Made by a program: the position numbers and the translations under genes. Positions 9,012-17,590 of a stretch of DNA of 64,000 bases are shown here, in pieces; the stretch's first letter is position 1, and every line of letters begins with the position of its first letter. Source of the stretch: Streptomyces sp. NRRL B-1140 (lineage in GTDB: Bacteria; Actinomycetota; Actinomycetes; Streptomycetales; Streptomycetaceae); the NCBI RefSeq assembly GCF_001280065.1, contig NZ_LGEA01000114.1:310001-374000 (forward strand), in the 5' to 3' direction. Below the pieces are notes generated by a model. That model was not told the DNA's origin and made no database searches. It saw nothing but the letters and a program-made list of their open reading frames with translations.

Positions 9012-10826
9012 ATGGAAACGCCGGAAACACACAGGGCATTACCGGGCAGGCGCTCGGTGCTTCTCGCACTTCGCTACTACGGACGGGAGTTGTCCCGGCT
9101 GCGCCGGTGGACGGCACCCACGATGCTGCTCTCGGCGCTGGGCAACATCGGAATCAACTACGTCGCGCCGCTGATCGTCGCCAAGCTCGTCGCCGACATC
9201 GCGGGGAACAGGGACGTCACGGCCGGCTCGGCACTGCCGTACGTGCTCGGCTTCGCCGCGGTCCTGCTGGTCGCGGAGGCACTGTGGCGCGTCGCGCTGC
9301 ACTGCCTCAGCCGTCTCGACGCCCTGGGCATCGAGCACCTGTACGTGACCGGGATGGACGAACTGTTCGCCAAGGACGCCGCGTTCTTCCACGACAACTT
9401 CGCCGGTTCGCTGACCAAACGGGTCCTCAGCTTCGCCTCCCGGTTCGAGCAGTTCGTCGACACGCTGACCTTCCAGGTCGTGGGGAGCTTCGTGCCGCTG
9501 GTGTTCGGGGCGGTGGTGCTGTGGCGCTACGAACCGCTGCTCGTCGTCGGCCTGCTGGCGATGATCGCGCTGACGGCGGTGCTGGTCGTGCCGCTCGTCC
9601 GGCGCCGCCAGGCACTCGTGGACCGGCGTGAGGAGGCGATCGCCCGGGTGTCGGGGCATGTCGCCGACAGCCTGATGAACATGGACACGGTGCGTGCGTT
9701 CGCCGCGGAGGGACGCGAGGCCGCCGAGCACCGCTCCCGGGTGGCGACGTCCCGCCGGCTCACCATTCGGTCGTGGGACTACGGCAATCTGCGCATCGAC
9801 ACGCTGGTCGCGCCGATGTCCGTGCTGACCAACGCGATGGGACTGCTGCTCGCGGTGACGCTGGGCGGCGGCACGCACGGGGTGGAGGCGGTCGTGGTCG
9901 CCTTCGCCTACTACACCAACGCGACCCGGATCATGTTCGAGTTCAACCAGATCTACCGTCGGCTGGAGAGCTCGATGACGGAGGCCGCGCAGTTCACCGA
10001 GCTGCTGCTGACGCCGCCGACCGTGCTCGACCCGCCGGACCCGGAGCCGCTGCGGTCCCGGGCCGCCGACGTCCGCTTCGAGAAGGTTACCTTCGCCCAC
10101 CGGGGTGGCCGGCCGCTGTTCGAGGGACTCGACCTGGCCGTGCCGAGCGGATCGAAGATCGGCCTCGTGGGCCGGTCCGGCGGCGGCAAGACCTCGCTCA
10201 CCCGGCTGCTGCTGCGGATGACCGACATCGACGGCGGCCGCATCCTGGTCGGCGGCCAGGACATCAGCCGGGTGCGCCAGGCGGAGCTGCGCGGACGGAT
10301 CGCGTACGTGCCGCAGGACCCGGCGATGTTCCACCGCAGCCTGCGGGACAACATCGCCTTCGCCCGGCCGGACGCCACCGACGCCGAGATCCTCCGGGCG
10401 GCCCGGGCGGCCCACGTCACGGAGTTCGCGGACGCGCTGCCCGACGGTTTCGACACCATGGTGGGCGAGCGGGGCGTCAAGCTGTCCGGCGGGCAGCGCC
10501 AGCGGGTCGCTCTCGCGCGGGCCATCCTGAGGGACGCGCCGATCCTGCTGCTCGACGAGGCGACCAGCGCCCTGGACTCCGAGAGCGAACTGCTGATCCA
10601 GGAGGCGCTGTGGCGGCTCATGGACGGGCGGACCGCGCTGGTGGTGGCGCACCGGCTGAGCACGGTCGCGGGCATGGACCAGCTCGTCGTCCTCGACCGG
10701 GGCCGGATCATCGAGCAGGGCACTCACCAGGAGTTGCTCGCGGTGGACGGTGCGTACGCGAAGCTGTGGCAGCACCAGTCGGGCGGCTTCCTCGACGACA
10801 CCTCCGGGCGGGCCGAAGTGCTGTAG
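9012..10826 (+). CDS. ABC exporter, fused membrane and ATPase domains
   Basis: A 604-residue half-transporter of the multidrug/lipid exporter type. About residues 15-330 form six membrane helices with long cytoplasmic loops. The ATPase domain has Walker A GRSGGGKTS, Q-loop VPQDPAMF, signature LSGGQRQR, Walker B ILLLDEATSALD and H-loop VAHRLS. It would act as a homodimer in the cytoplasmic membrane. The ATG at 9012 is preceded by AGGGGTGGG and is followed closely by the first helix; upstream frame extension lacks conserved content. The substrate is unknown. It faces the TetR gene tail to tail with only 10 bases between, so that regulator is not obviously its own. Confidence 0.92.
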   Translation: METPETHRALPGRRSVLLALRYYGRELSRLRRWTAPTMLLSALGNIGINYVAPLIVAKLVADIAGNRDVTAGSALPYVLGFAAVLLVAEALWRVALHCLSRLDALGIEHLYVTGMDELFAKDAAFFHDNFAGSLTKRVLSFASRFEQFVDTLTFQVVGSFVPLVFGAVVLWRYEPLLVVGLLAMIALTAVLVVPLVRRRQALVDRREEAIARVSGHVADSLMNMDTVRAFAAEGREAAEHRSRVATSRRLTIRSWDYGNLRIDTLVAPMSVLTNAMGLLLAVTLGGGTHGVEAVVVAFAYYTNATRIMFEFNQIYRRLESSMTEAAQFTELLLTPPTVLDPPDPEPLRSRAADVRFEKVTFAHRGGRPLFEGLDLAVPSGSKIGLVGRSGGGKTSLTRLLLRMTDIDGGRILVGGQDISRVRQAELRGRIAYVPQDPAMFHRSLRDNIAFARPDATDAEILRAARAAHVTEFADALPDGFDTMVGERGVKLSGGQRQRVALARAILRDAPILLLDEATSALDSESELLIQEALWRLMDGRTALVVAHRLSTVAGMDQLVVLDRGRIIEQGTHQELLAVDGAYAKLWQHQSGGFLDDTSGRAEVL

Positions 10827-10836
10827 CGCGCCCCGC

Positions 10837-11538
10837 TCACCCGCGCCCCAGGGCTCGTGCCCGGGCAGCCAGGGCCTCCAGGAGGAGGTCCACCGCGGGC
10901 TCGAAGGAGCTGTCCGCCATCGCGGGCAGCTCCGGGCGAGCCGCTGTCAGGGACGGGTACGCCGCCGGGTCGAGGTCCTGGTAGACGTCGCGCCACGACC
11001 GGCGGTCGGCCTCGCGCTGCTGTGCGGGGAGGGCCTGGAACGCCGCCTCCGCGGCGGCGTGGCTGAGCACGGTGTCGATGAAGGCCAGGTAGAGCCGTGC
11101 GGCGTCGGCCGGCGGGAAGCCCGCGGTGAGCAGCAGGCCGATGCCGGTCTCCACGGCGCGGATCTCGTTGCGGCGGCGGGTCACGCGGTGTGCCGCCATG
11201 GCCGCCGCGCGCGGATGGGCGAGGTATCCCGCGCGGACCCTGAGGGCCATCTCGCGCAGCGACGCCACCCAGTCGTCTCCGGGGGCGAAGCCGGCCATGG
11301 CGTCGCCGATGATCCGGTCGGCGATGGCGAGCACCAGGTCGTCGGTGCCGTGGAAGTAGCGGTAGAGCGCGGTCGGGTCGCAGCCCAGGGCCGCTCCGAG
11401 CCGGCGGACGCTCAGCGCCTCGGGTCCGTGCTCGCCGATGAGCCGCAACGCGGTCTGGACGATCAGGTCCTCCGACAGCAGGACCCCCGAACGGGTCGGT
11501 CTGCGACGGCGGCGTTCCCGCGGGACACGGGTGGTCAT
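10837..11538 (-). CDS. TetR-family transcriptional regulator
   Basis: A 233-residue TetR-type repressor. The helix-turn-helix spans about residues 30-70 (LSVRRLGAALGCDPTALYRYFHG), after a basic N-terminus. The C-terminal two thirds are helical with a TetR_C-like ligand domain. The ATG at 11538 follows GGAGAGGAG; an earlier start would put the regulator inside the 16-nt repeat array. It is divergent from the APC permease-amidohydrolase operon, with a 306-base shared intergenic region holding tandem repeats and a dyad, so it is the obvious candidate regulator of that operon and of itself. Confidence 0.9.
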   Translation of the reverse strand: MTTRVPRERRRRRPTRSGVLLSEDLIVQTALRLIGEHGPEALSVRRLGAALGCDPTALYRYFHGTDDLVLAIADRIIGDAMAGFAPGDDWVASLREMALRVRAGYLAHPRAAAMAAHRVTRRRNEIRAVETGIGLLLTAGFPPADAARLYLAFIDTVLSHAAAEAAFQALPAQQREADRRSWRDVYQDLDPAAYPSLTAARPELPAMADSSFEPAVDLLLEALAARARALGRG

Positions 11539-11573
11539 GACCGGCACTCCTCTCCTGGCGGATCCACGGTCCG

Positions 11574-11702
11574 GCACACCGGCGGTCTCGCGGATCAACG
11601 GGTCGCACGCACCGACGACTGCACGGACCGACGGCTGCACGGACCGACGTCCTCGCACACCGACCGCTTCGCACGCCGGTGGTCCGGCACACCGACCGCT
11701 TC
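11574..11702. repeat. Degenerate 16-nt tandem repeat array, eight units
   Basis: Units begin at 11574, 11590, 11605, 11621, 11637, 11655, 11671 and 11687, most starting GCAC. The units at 11655 and 11687 are identical (GCACACCGACCGCTTC); those at 11605, 11621 and 11637 share GCAC-x-x-ACCGACG. Lengths are 16 bases except the second (15) and fifth (18). The array occupies most of the space between the TetR start and the APC permease promoter region. Confidence 0.75.
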
Positions 11703-11756
11703 CCGCTCGCCGTCGGCTGCCTCGCCAGTCGCAGTGAACGGCCCCCGCCGCCTTAC

Positions 11757-11771
11757 GTCAACAGGGTTGAC
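11757..11771. promoter_or_regulatory. Candidate operator dyad GTCAAC-N3-GTTGAC
   Basis: Perfect 6-base arms around AGG, 74 bases before the permease start. It could be a TetR operator, and the TTGAC in each arm could serve as a -35 element on either strand. Confidence 0.4.
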
Positions 11772-11844
11772 CCATGGGGGCACCCGGCGGTTCCATCACA
11801 GTCCCGCGCGGCTCTTCCCACCCCGTCCCCCCGAGGAGCCCTTC

Positions 11845-13341
11845 ATGTCCTCCGCACCGCCCTCCTCCCACCCCGCGCTGCGCCGTTCCCTCGGCGTGGT
11901 CGACGGCGTCGCCATCGCCGCGTCCAGCACCGCGGCCACCACCAGCATCGCCATCGGCATGGGCACGATCGCCACGGTCGTGGGCCTGCAGGCACCCGCG
12001 CTCCTGCTGCTGGCCTTCCTGCCGGTGCTGGGCATCGCCCTCGCCTACGCCCGGCTCAACCGCTCCGAACCGAACTGCGGCAACGGCTACACCTGGGTCG
12101 GCAGATCCCTGGGCCCCTGGCCGGGCTTCCTGACCGGCTGGGTCACCCTGGTCGGCTCGGTCATCTTCTGCGCCTACACCAGCGCCATCATGGGCTCGGT
12201 CGTGCTGGCCTTCGCCAACAAGGCCGGTCTGCGCAGCCTGGCCGGCGTCGCCCTCGACCCGACGTCCACGGGCGTCTGCACGGCGGTCGGGCTGGTGATC
12301 CTGCTCGCCCTCACCGTCCTGGCAGTCACCGGCGTCCGGGGCGCGACCCGGTTCCAGTTCGCCCTGCTCGTGTTCGAGTACGCGGTGCTGCTCGGCTTCT
12401 GCGGCTGGGCGCTGGTCACCGGTGACCACGCCGTCTCCTTGTCGTGGTTCAACCCGTTCGAGATCTCCAGCGGCACCCGCTTCGCCCAGGGCATGGTCCT
12501 GGCGGTGTTCTTCTTCTGGGGCTGGGACGCGGCGTTCAGCGTCAACGAGGAGACCAGGAACCCCGGCGACTCGGCCCGCGGCGGCCTCATCGCCCTGTTC
12601 GCGATGCTCGGCCTGTTCCTCTTCGCCTCGGTCGCCTTCCAGCGGGAGATGAGCCTGGCCGAACTCGTCCGCAACGGCCCGCAGGCCCTCCCCTACCTCG
12701 GGGAGAAGCTGGCCGCCGAGCCGTGGGCCACCCTGCCCCTGGTCGCCCTGATGTTCTCCGCCGTCGCCTCCGTGCAGGCCACACTGATCCCCACCGCGCG
12801 GGGCCTGCTCGCCATGGGCCGCGACCGCACCATGGGCCCGCTGTGGACCCGGGTGCACCCGCGCTACGGCACACCCGCCGCGGGAACGGCCGTCGTGATG
12901 TCCGTCGCCGCGGTGATCGCCGTGCTCGCCTTCGCGATCCCCAGGCTGAGCGACATGCTGCTCGCCGCCGTCAACGCGATCGGCCTGATCGTGGCCCTCT
13001 ACTACGGCCTCACCGCGCTCGCCTGCGCCGTGCGCTTCCGCTCCGCACGGCACGAGGGTGCACGGCAGGCGCTGCTCGCCGTCGGCGTGCCCGCCGCGTC
13101 CGGGCTGGTGCTGCTGGGCCTGGGCGGCTACCTCGGATATTCGTACCTCACCATGAGCGACCACTTCGAACTGAGCCCGGACAACGGGTGGTTCATGTTC
13201 TCGCTGCCCGCCGTGATCGTGCTCGCCGGCCTCGGCATGGCCGCCGTCGCCAAGTACGTCCGGCGTTCGCCCTACTTCACCACCGGGCGCGGCACCGACG
13301 CCGAAGCCCTCACCCTGCCGATGGACCGCACGGCGGTCTGA
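11845..13341 (+). CDS. APC-superfamily amino acid/amine permease
   Basis: A 498-residue membrane protein with about 12 hydrophobic helices. Family marks include the N-terminal LGVVDGVAIAASSTAATTSI, the NGYTWVGRSLGPWPGFLTGW segment, and FFWGWDAAFSVNEETRNPGD around residue 225, the conserved EETRNP of amino-acid permeases. It should import an amino acid, amine or related compound. The ATG is preceded by GAGGAG at 8 bases. The amidohydrolase gene follows within 20 bases, suggesting uptake and then hydrolysis of the same substrate, with TetR control from the divergent gene. Confidence 0.9.
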   Translation: MSSAPPSSHPALRRSLGVVDGVAIAASSTAATTSIAIGMGTIATVVGLQAPALLLLAFLPVLGIALAYARLNRSEPNCGNGYTWVGRSLGPWPGFLTGWVTLVGSVIFCAYTSAIMGSVVLAFANKAGLRSLAGVALDPTSTGVCTAVGLVILLALTVLAVTGVRGATRFQFALLVFEYAVLLGFCGWALVTGDHAVSLSWFNPFEISSGTRFAQGMVLAVFFFWGWDAAFSVNEETRNPGDSARGGLIALFAMLGLFLFASVAFQREMSLAELVRNGPQALPYLGEKLAAEPWATLPLVALMFSAVASVQATLIPTARGLLAMGRDRTMGPLWTRVHPRYGTPAAGTAVVMSVAAVIAVLAFAIPRLSDMLLAAVNAIGLIVALYYGLTALACAVRFRSARHEGARQALLAVGVPAASGLVLLGLGGYLGYSYLTMSDHFELSPDNGWFMFSLPAVIVLAGLGMAAVAKYVRRSPYFTTGRGTDAEALTLPMDRTAV

Positions 13342-13361
13342 CCTCCATGGAGCTCACTCTC

Positions 13362-15023
13362 ATGCCGCACGCCCCTGCCCCGGGATCCGCCGACCTCGTC
13401 CTCACCGGCGGTCCCGTGCACACCGTCGACCCGGCCCGCAGCCGCGCCACCTCGGTGGCCGTGCGCGGCGGGCGGATCGTCGCCGTCGGCCACGACGAGG
13501 TGCGCGAGCTGATCGGGCCGCGCACCGAGGTCGTCGACCTCGCCGGGAAGCTGCTGCTGCCGGGCTTCCAGGACGCCCACGTCCATCCGATGGGCGCGGG
13601 CCTCGAACTCGGCCTGTGCCATCTCGGCGACAGCACCGACGCGGACGCGTACCTGCGCAGGATCGCGGCGTACGCGAGGGAGCATCCGGACGCCGAATGG
13701 ATCACCGGGGGCGGCTGGTCGCTGGAGGCGTTCCCCGGCGGCTCCCCCACGGCCGCCGCCCTCGACGCGGTCGTCCCGGACCGGCCCGTCTTCCTGCCCA
13801 ACCGTGACCACCACGGCGCCTGGGTCAACAGCCGGGCCCTGGAGCGCGCGGGCATCGACGCCCGGACCCCCGACCCCGCCGACGGCAGGATCGAGCGCGA
13901 CGCCGAGGGCAACCCCACCGGGATGCTGCAGGAGGGCGCCGTCCACCTGGTGGGCCGGCTGGTGCCCGACCCCTCGCCGGAGGAGCAGCTCGCCGGGCTG
14001 CTGCGCGCCCAGGCGGTGCTGCACTCCCACGGCGTCACCGCCTGGCAGGACGCGATCGTCGGCACGTACGCCAACCTGACCGATCCGGCCCCGGCCTATC
14101 TGACGGCCCTGGAACGGGGTCTGCTCACCGCGCGGGTCGTCGGCGCCCTGTGGTGGGACCGCGAGCGCGGCGCCGAGCAGATCGGCGAACTCGTGGCCCG
14201 GCGGGAGGAGTTGAGCCGGGACCGGTTCCGGGCCGGCACCGTGAAGATCATGCAGGACGGCATCGCCGAGAACCACACCGCCGCGATGCTGTCCCCGTAC
14301 CTGACCGGCTGCGGCTGCACCTCGGACAACAGCGGCATCAGTTTCGTGGAACCGGGTGAGCTGCGGAAGTACGTCACCGAGCTGGACGCGCACGGCTTCC
14401 AGGTCCACTTCCACGCGCTCGGCGACCGCGCGGTGCGGGAGGCGCTGGACGCCGTGGAGGCCGCCCGGGCCGCCAACGGTGACCGCGACACGCGGCACCA
14501 CCTGGCGCACCTCCAGGTCGTCCATCCCGCCGACCTGCCGCGTTTTCGTGCCTTGGGCGCGAGCGCCAACATGCAGATGCTGTGGGCCGCCCACGAACCG
14601 CAGATGGACGAACTGACCCTGCCCTTCCTGGGGGCGGAACGCGGCGCCTGGCAGTACCCCTTCGGGGATCTGCTGCGGGCCGGTGCGACGCTTGCCGCCG
14701 GCAGCGACTGGCCCGTCAGCAGCCCTGACCCGCTCCAGGCCATCCATGTCGCCGTCAACCGGGTCTCCCCCGAGGCGCCCGTGGACACCCCGCCCTTCTT
14801 CCCGGAGCAACGCCTCGACCTGGGCACCGCCCTCGCCGCCTATACGGCGGGCAGCGCCCATGTGAACCATCTCGACGGCATCACCGGCAGCATCACCGTC
14901 GGCAAGGCGGCCGACCTGGTCGTCCTGGACCGCGATCCGTTCGCGGGTCCGCCGGAGGAGATCGCCGCCGCCCGGGTCCTGGAGACCTTCGTCGAGGGCC
15001 GGCGGGTCCATGCCGGCCACTGA
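13362..15023 (+). CDS. YtcJ-like metal-dependent amidohydrolase
   Basis: A 553-residue Amidohydro_3 enzyme. N-terminal beta-sandwich residues (DLVLTGGPVHTVDPARS) lead into the metal site DAHVHPMGAG near residue 70. Further catalytic residues are visible in IMQDGIAENHTA, QVHFHALGDRAV, HHLAHLQVVHP and AAGSDWPVSSPDPL, and the C-terminal ITVGKAADLVVLDRDPF is typical. Such enzymes hydrolyse amide or related bonds in small cytoplasmic substrates. The ATG at 13362 is preferred since GGAG lies 9 bases before it; an in-frame ATG at 13347 is possible. It is the second gene of the permease operon. Confidence 0.88.
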   Translation: MPHAPAPGSADLVLTGGPVHTVDPARSRATSVAVRGGRIVAVGHDEVRELIGPRTEVVDLAGKLLLPGFQDAHVHPMGAGLELGLCHLGDSTDADAYLRRIAAYAREHPDAEWITGGGWSLEAFPGGSPTAAALDAVVPDRPVFLPNRDHHGAWVNSRALERAGIDARTPDPADGRIERDAEGNPTGMLQEGAVHLVGRLVPDPSPEEQLAGLLRAQAVLHSHGVTAWQDAIVGTYANLTDPAPAYLTALERGLLTARVVGALWWDRERGAEQIGELVARREELSRDRFRAGTVKIMQDGIAENHTAAMLSPYLTGCGCTSDNSGISFVEPGELRKYVTELDAHGFQVHFHALGDRAVREALDAVEAARAANGDRDTRHHLAHLQVVHPADLPRFRALGASANMQMLWAAHEPQMDELTLPFLGAERGAWQYPFGDLLRAGATLAAGSDWPVSSPDPLQAIHVAVNRVSPEAPVDTPPFFPEQRLDLGTALAAYTAGSAHVNHLDGITGSITVGKAADLVVLDRDPFAGPPEEIAAARVLETFVEGRRVHAGH

Positions 15024-15097
15024 GCGTGGTCCAATGCTCCGAATGCGGTGCGTACGGAGGGGGATGACGCGCGGTGGGGTCGTCGGGGGACGGAGTC

Positions 15098-15832
15098 ATG
15101 CGGTCCGTGCTGTGGGTGCTGATCGCTCTCGTGACGCTCGGCGTCGGAGCGGCGTCGGCCCACGAGGTCCGCGGGGCGCTGGAGCGGGAGAGGGAGTACC
15201 GCGGCGCACCGGCGTGCGCCGCTGCTCCCGTGAAGGCGTCGGGTTGTGTGCGGGAGCAGGAGTTCACCGTACGGAGCGCCGCTGCGAACCGCGGGAAGCG
15301 GAGCGCGTCCCCGGAGGCGGAGCTGGTGCCGCCGTCCGGTGAGCCGTGGGAGGTGACGTTCCCGCGCACCGAGCCGGTGCTGTCCGGGATGGAGCCGGGC
15401 GAGAAGGTCGTCGGTGTGATCTGGCACGGGCAGGTGGTCGAGGTGCGGGACGCCGAGGGCCGGCGGCAGCAGACGTCCGACGGGCCGGTGGGCCGGCCCG
15501 AGGACCGGCTGGGCGGTGCGCTGGCCTGCCTCTCGTTCGGTCCGGCGGCCCTGGTGGGCGGGCTGTGGCCGCTCTTGGCACGCCGCGAGCCGCGTCACGT
15601 GGCGGCGGCGAAGATGGTGCGGTGGCACGGCGTCGGTCTGGGCGGCACGGCGATCCTGGTGCTCTGGGCGCAGGCGGCCAACGACTGGCCCCTGTGGGCC
15701 ATTCCGGCGATCTGGGGGCCGCTCGCGCTGCTGACCCTCGCGTCCATGACGGCCTTCGCCCTCGGCGCGCTGCGCGGCGAGCTGGACGACGGCCCGCCCG
15801 CCCGGCAGGAGCCGCAGCCGCAGGTCTCGTGA
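15098..15832 (+). CDS. Membrane protein of unknown function
   Basis: A 244-residue protein with a hydrophobic N-terminal segment (VLWVLIALVTLGVGAASA), an external domain of about 120 residues with a few cysteines (APACAAA, ASGCVRE), and three C-terminal hydrophobic segments around residues 145-235. This layout resembles the DUF3592-like membrane proteins of actinomycetes, but I cannot name the family with confidence. ATG 15098 is chosen since GGGGGA lies 7 bases before it and the signal-like segment starts at once; GTG 15074 in the same frame is an alternative. It is followed tail to tail by the MFS gene. Confidence 0.7.
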   Translation: MRSVLWVLIALVTLGVGAASAHEVRGALEREREYRGAPACAAAPVKASGCVREQEFTVRSAAANRGKRSASPEAELVPPSGEPWEVTFPRTEPVLSGMEPGEKVVGVIWHGQVVEVRDAEGRRQQTSDGPVGRPEDRLGGALACLSFGPAALVGGLWPLLARREPRHVAAAKMVRWHGVGLGGTAILVLWAQAANDWPLWAIPAIWGPLALLTLASMTAFALGALRGELDDGPPARQEPQPQVS

Positions 15833-15843
15833 GGGCGTGACAC

Positions 15844-17358
15844 TCAGGTCTGCCGGGCGTGCACCGGACTGTGCGCGACATCGTCGGGGCACCGGCGGTG
15901 CGGCTGCGCGGTCCGTCGGTCGCGCCGCCAGTCGTAGGCAGCGAGGGCCAGGGACGCGGCCATGCCGGCGATCCCGGCGGCCATGGCGAGGAAGAGGGCG
16001 CCGCGATAGTCGTCGCTCCTGCCACCGAGGACCAGGTAGTAGAGACCGGGCAGGGCGGCGGTGCCCACGGCGGCACCGAGGCGCTGGCCGGTCTGCAGGG
16101 CGCCGCCGGCCGCTCCCGCCATGTGCACGGGCACGTCGCGCAGCGTCATGGTGATGTTGGGGGAGATCACGCACCCGCCGCCCACGCCGCCGAGGAACAG
16201 CATCGGGGCGGCGATCCAGGGCGCGGTGCCCAGGGGCGCGAAGCGCAGCAGCAGCGCGGTGCCGCCCAGCCCGAGGATCACACCCGTGAGCCCGCCCACG
16301 GTGAGCAGCCGGCCGAGCCGGTCCACCAGCCGCCCGGACACGGCGGCCGCGAGGGCCGAGCCGAGGGCGAAGGGCGTCACGGCGAGGCCCGACTCGAGCG
16401 GCGAGAAGCCCAGGCCGTGCTGGTAGAAGAGGGCGAAGACCAGCCAGACGCCGCTGAAGCCGATGAAGTAGAGCGTGCCGACGCCCGCGCCGACGGCATA
16501 CCCGCGCACGGTGGTGAACAGCCGCGGATCGAGCAGTGGCTGGGCGCCGCGGTCCAGCAGCCGGCGCTGCCACCGGGCGAAGACGAAGAGCAGCCCGGCA
16601 CCGGCGAGGAACATCCACCACAGCCGGGCGAGGCCGCCGGTCTCCGCCTGGACCAAGGGGTACATGAGGGCGAGGACGCCGGAGCCCAGCAGGAGGACAC
16701 CGGGCAGGTCGAGGTGTTCCCGGCCGGTGCGCCGGGTGCGGGGCAGCAGGCGGCGGCCGAGCAGGACCGCGAGGACGCCGATGGGCACGTTGACGTAGAA
16801 GATCCACCGCCAGCCCTGGGCGCCTTCGGCCAGGGCGAGGATCAGACCGCCGGTCAGGGGGCCGACCGCGGAGGAGATACCGACGGTGGCGCCGAAGAAG
16901 CCGAAGGCCCGGCCGCGTTCGCCCCCTCGGAACATCTGCTGGATGAGCGCGGAGTTCTGCGGTGCCATGAAGCCGGCGGCCAGTCCCTGCGCGAGCCGGG
17001 CCACCACCAGCAGGGTGATGTTCGGGGCCGCCCCGCAGGCCGCGCTGAAGAGCACGAAGCCGCTGAGGGCGAGGAGGAAGATACGGCGACGGTCCAGGGC
17101 GTCGCCGAGGCGGCCCGCGGTGACGAGGGCGAGTCCGAAGGAGAGGGCGTAGCCGGACACCACCCACTGGACCTCGGCCGCGGAGGCGTGCAACTGCTGC
17201 TGGATCGTGGGCAGGGCGACGGCCACGATCGACACGTCCAGAAGGCTCATGAAGCCGGCCACCAGGGTGACCCACAGGGCCCGCCACCGCTTGGGGTCGG
17301 GTTCGTACCCGTCCTCCCGCGCACCCTGGTCGTGGCCGCCCGCCGCTGACGCCGTCAC
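15844..17358 (-). CDS. EmrB/QacA-type MFS drug transporter (DHA2)
   Basis: A 504-residue, 14-helix exporter. DHA2 motifs are present: LDVSIVAVALPTIQ in helix 1, GRLGDALDRRRIF (motif A), RLAQGLAAGFMAPQNSALIQ (motif B region) and the antiporter motif GPLTGGLI. It probably exports drugs or secondary metabolites by proton antiport. The GTG at 17358 is chosen because a GAGAGGAG site lies just before it; 12 more upstream codons are open but lack a site. No adjacent regulator is divergent with it; the neighbour across the gap is another transporter. Confidence 0.92.
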   Translation of the reverse strand: MTASAAGGHDQGAREDGYEPDPKRWRALWVTLVAGFMSLLDVSIVAVALPTIQQQLHASAAEVQWVVSGYALSFGLALVTAGRLGDALDRRRIFLLALSGFVLFSAACGAAPNITLLVVARLAQGLAAGFMAPQNSALIQQMFRGGERGRAFGFFGATVGISSAVGPLTGGLILALAEGAQGWRWIFYVNVPIGVLAVLLGRRLLPRTRRTGREHLDLPGVLLLGSGVLALMYPLVQAETGGLARLWWMFLAGAGLLFVFARWQRRLLDRGAQPLLDPRLFTTVRGYAVGAGVGTLYFIGFSGVWLVFALFYQHGLGFSPLESGLAVTPFALGSALAAAVSGRLVDRLGRLLTVGGLTGVILGLGGTALLLRFAPLGTAPWIAAPMLFLGGVGGGCVISPNITMTLRDVPVHMAGAAGGALQTGQRLGAAVGTAALPGLYYLVLGGRSDDYRGALFLAMAAGIAGMAASLALAAYDWRRDRRTAQPHRRCPDDVAHSPVHARQT

Positions 17359-17590
17359 TTGGGCTCCTCTCACCAGGAACGCACCCGGCGACACAGGTTC
17401 CCCCGCCGGGGCACGAGCACACCCCGTCCCTCGGATGATCCCGGACGGCGCGGCGGCCCGCCTCTCACCCTGAGCACCCGTGCATCACGTTTCGTGATCA
17501 AACGGACGCTGTGCGAACGGGCTTGTTTGAGCGCGCGAGAACTGTGCAGGCGTGGTCTTTGGGAATGCGAACGGCGAAAGGAACCACGTG

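Larger units (their letters stand above)
11539..11844. other. Intergenic region between TetR and APC permease genes
   Basis: This 306-base divergent control region contains a 16-nt tandem repeat array (11574-11702), a 6+6 inverted repeat (11757-11771) and the permease ribosome site (GAGGAG at 11833-11838). No convincing small gene is present; the 16-nt period is not a multiple of three. Confidence 0.6.

Noticed and set aside
9039..10775. A 578-codon open frame opposite the ABC exporter
   Set aside because: Shadow of the exporter; product is Arg/Gln/His-rich with no domain.
9012..11538. ABC exporter and TetR as a regulator-pump pair
   Set aside because: They are convergent, and TetR is divergent from the permease operon with the control elements, so that link is stronger.
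11574..11702. Repeat array as a CRISPR
   Set aside because: Units are 16 bases, degenerate and without spacers; no cas genes are near.
13272..15020. A 582-codon open frame opposite the amidohydrolase
   Set aside because: Low-complexity Gly/Arg/Val composition and no recognisable fold; the plus strand carries all amidohydrolase motifs.
15010..15342. Small frame starting MPATERG
   Set aside because: It overlaps the amidohydrolase end and the membrane protein gene; the membrane protein frame has a signal-like start and hydrophobic segments.
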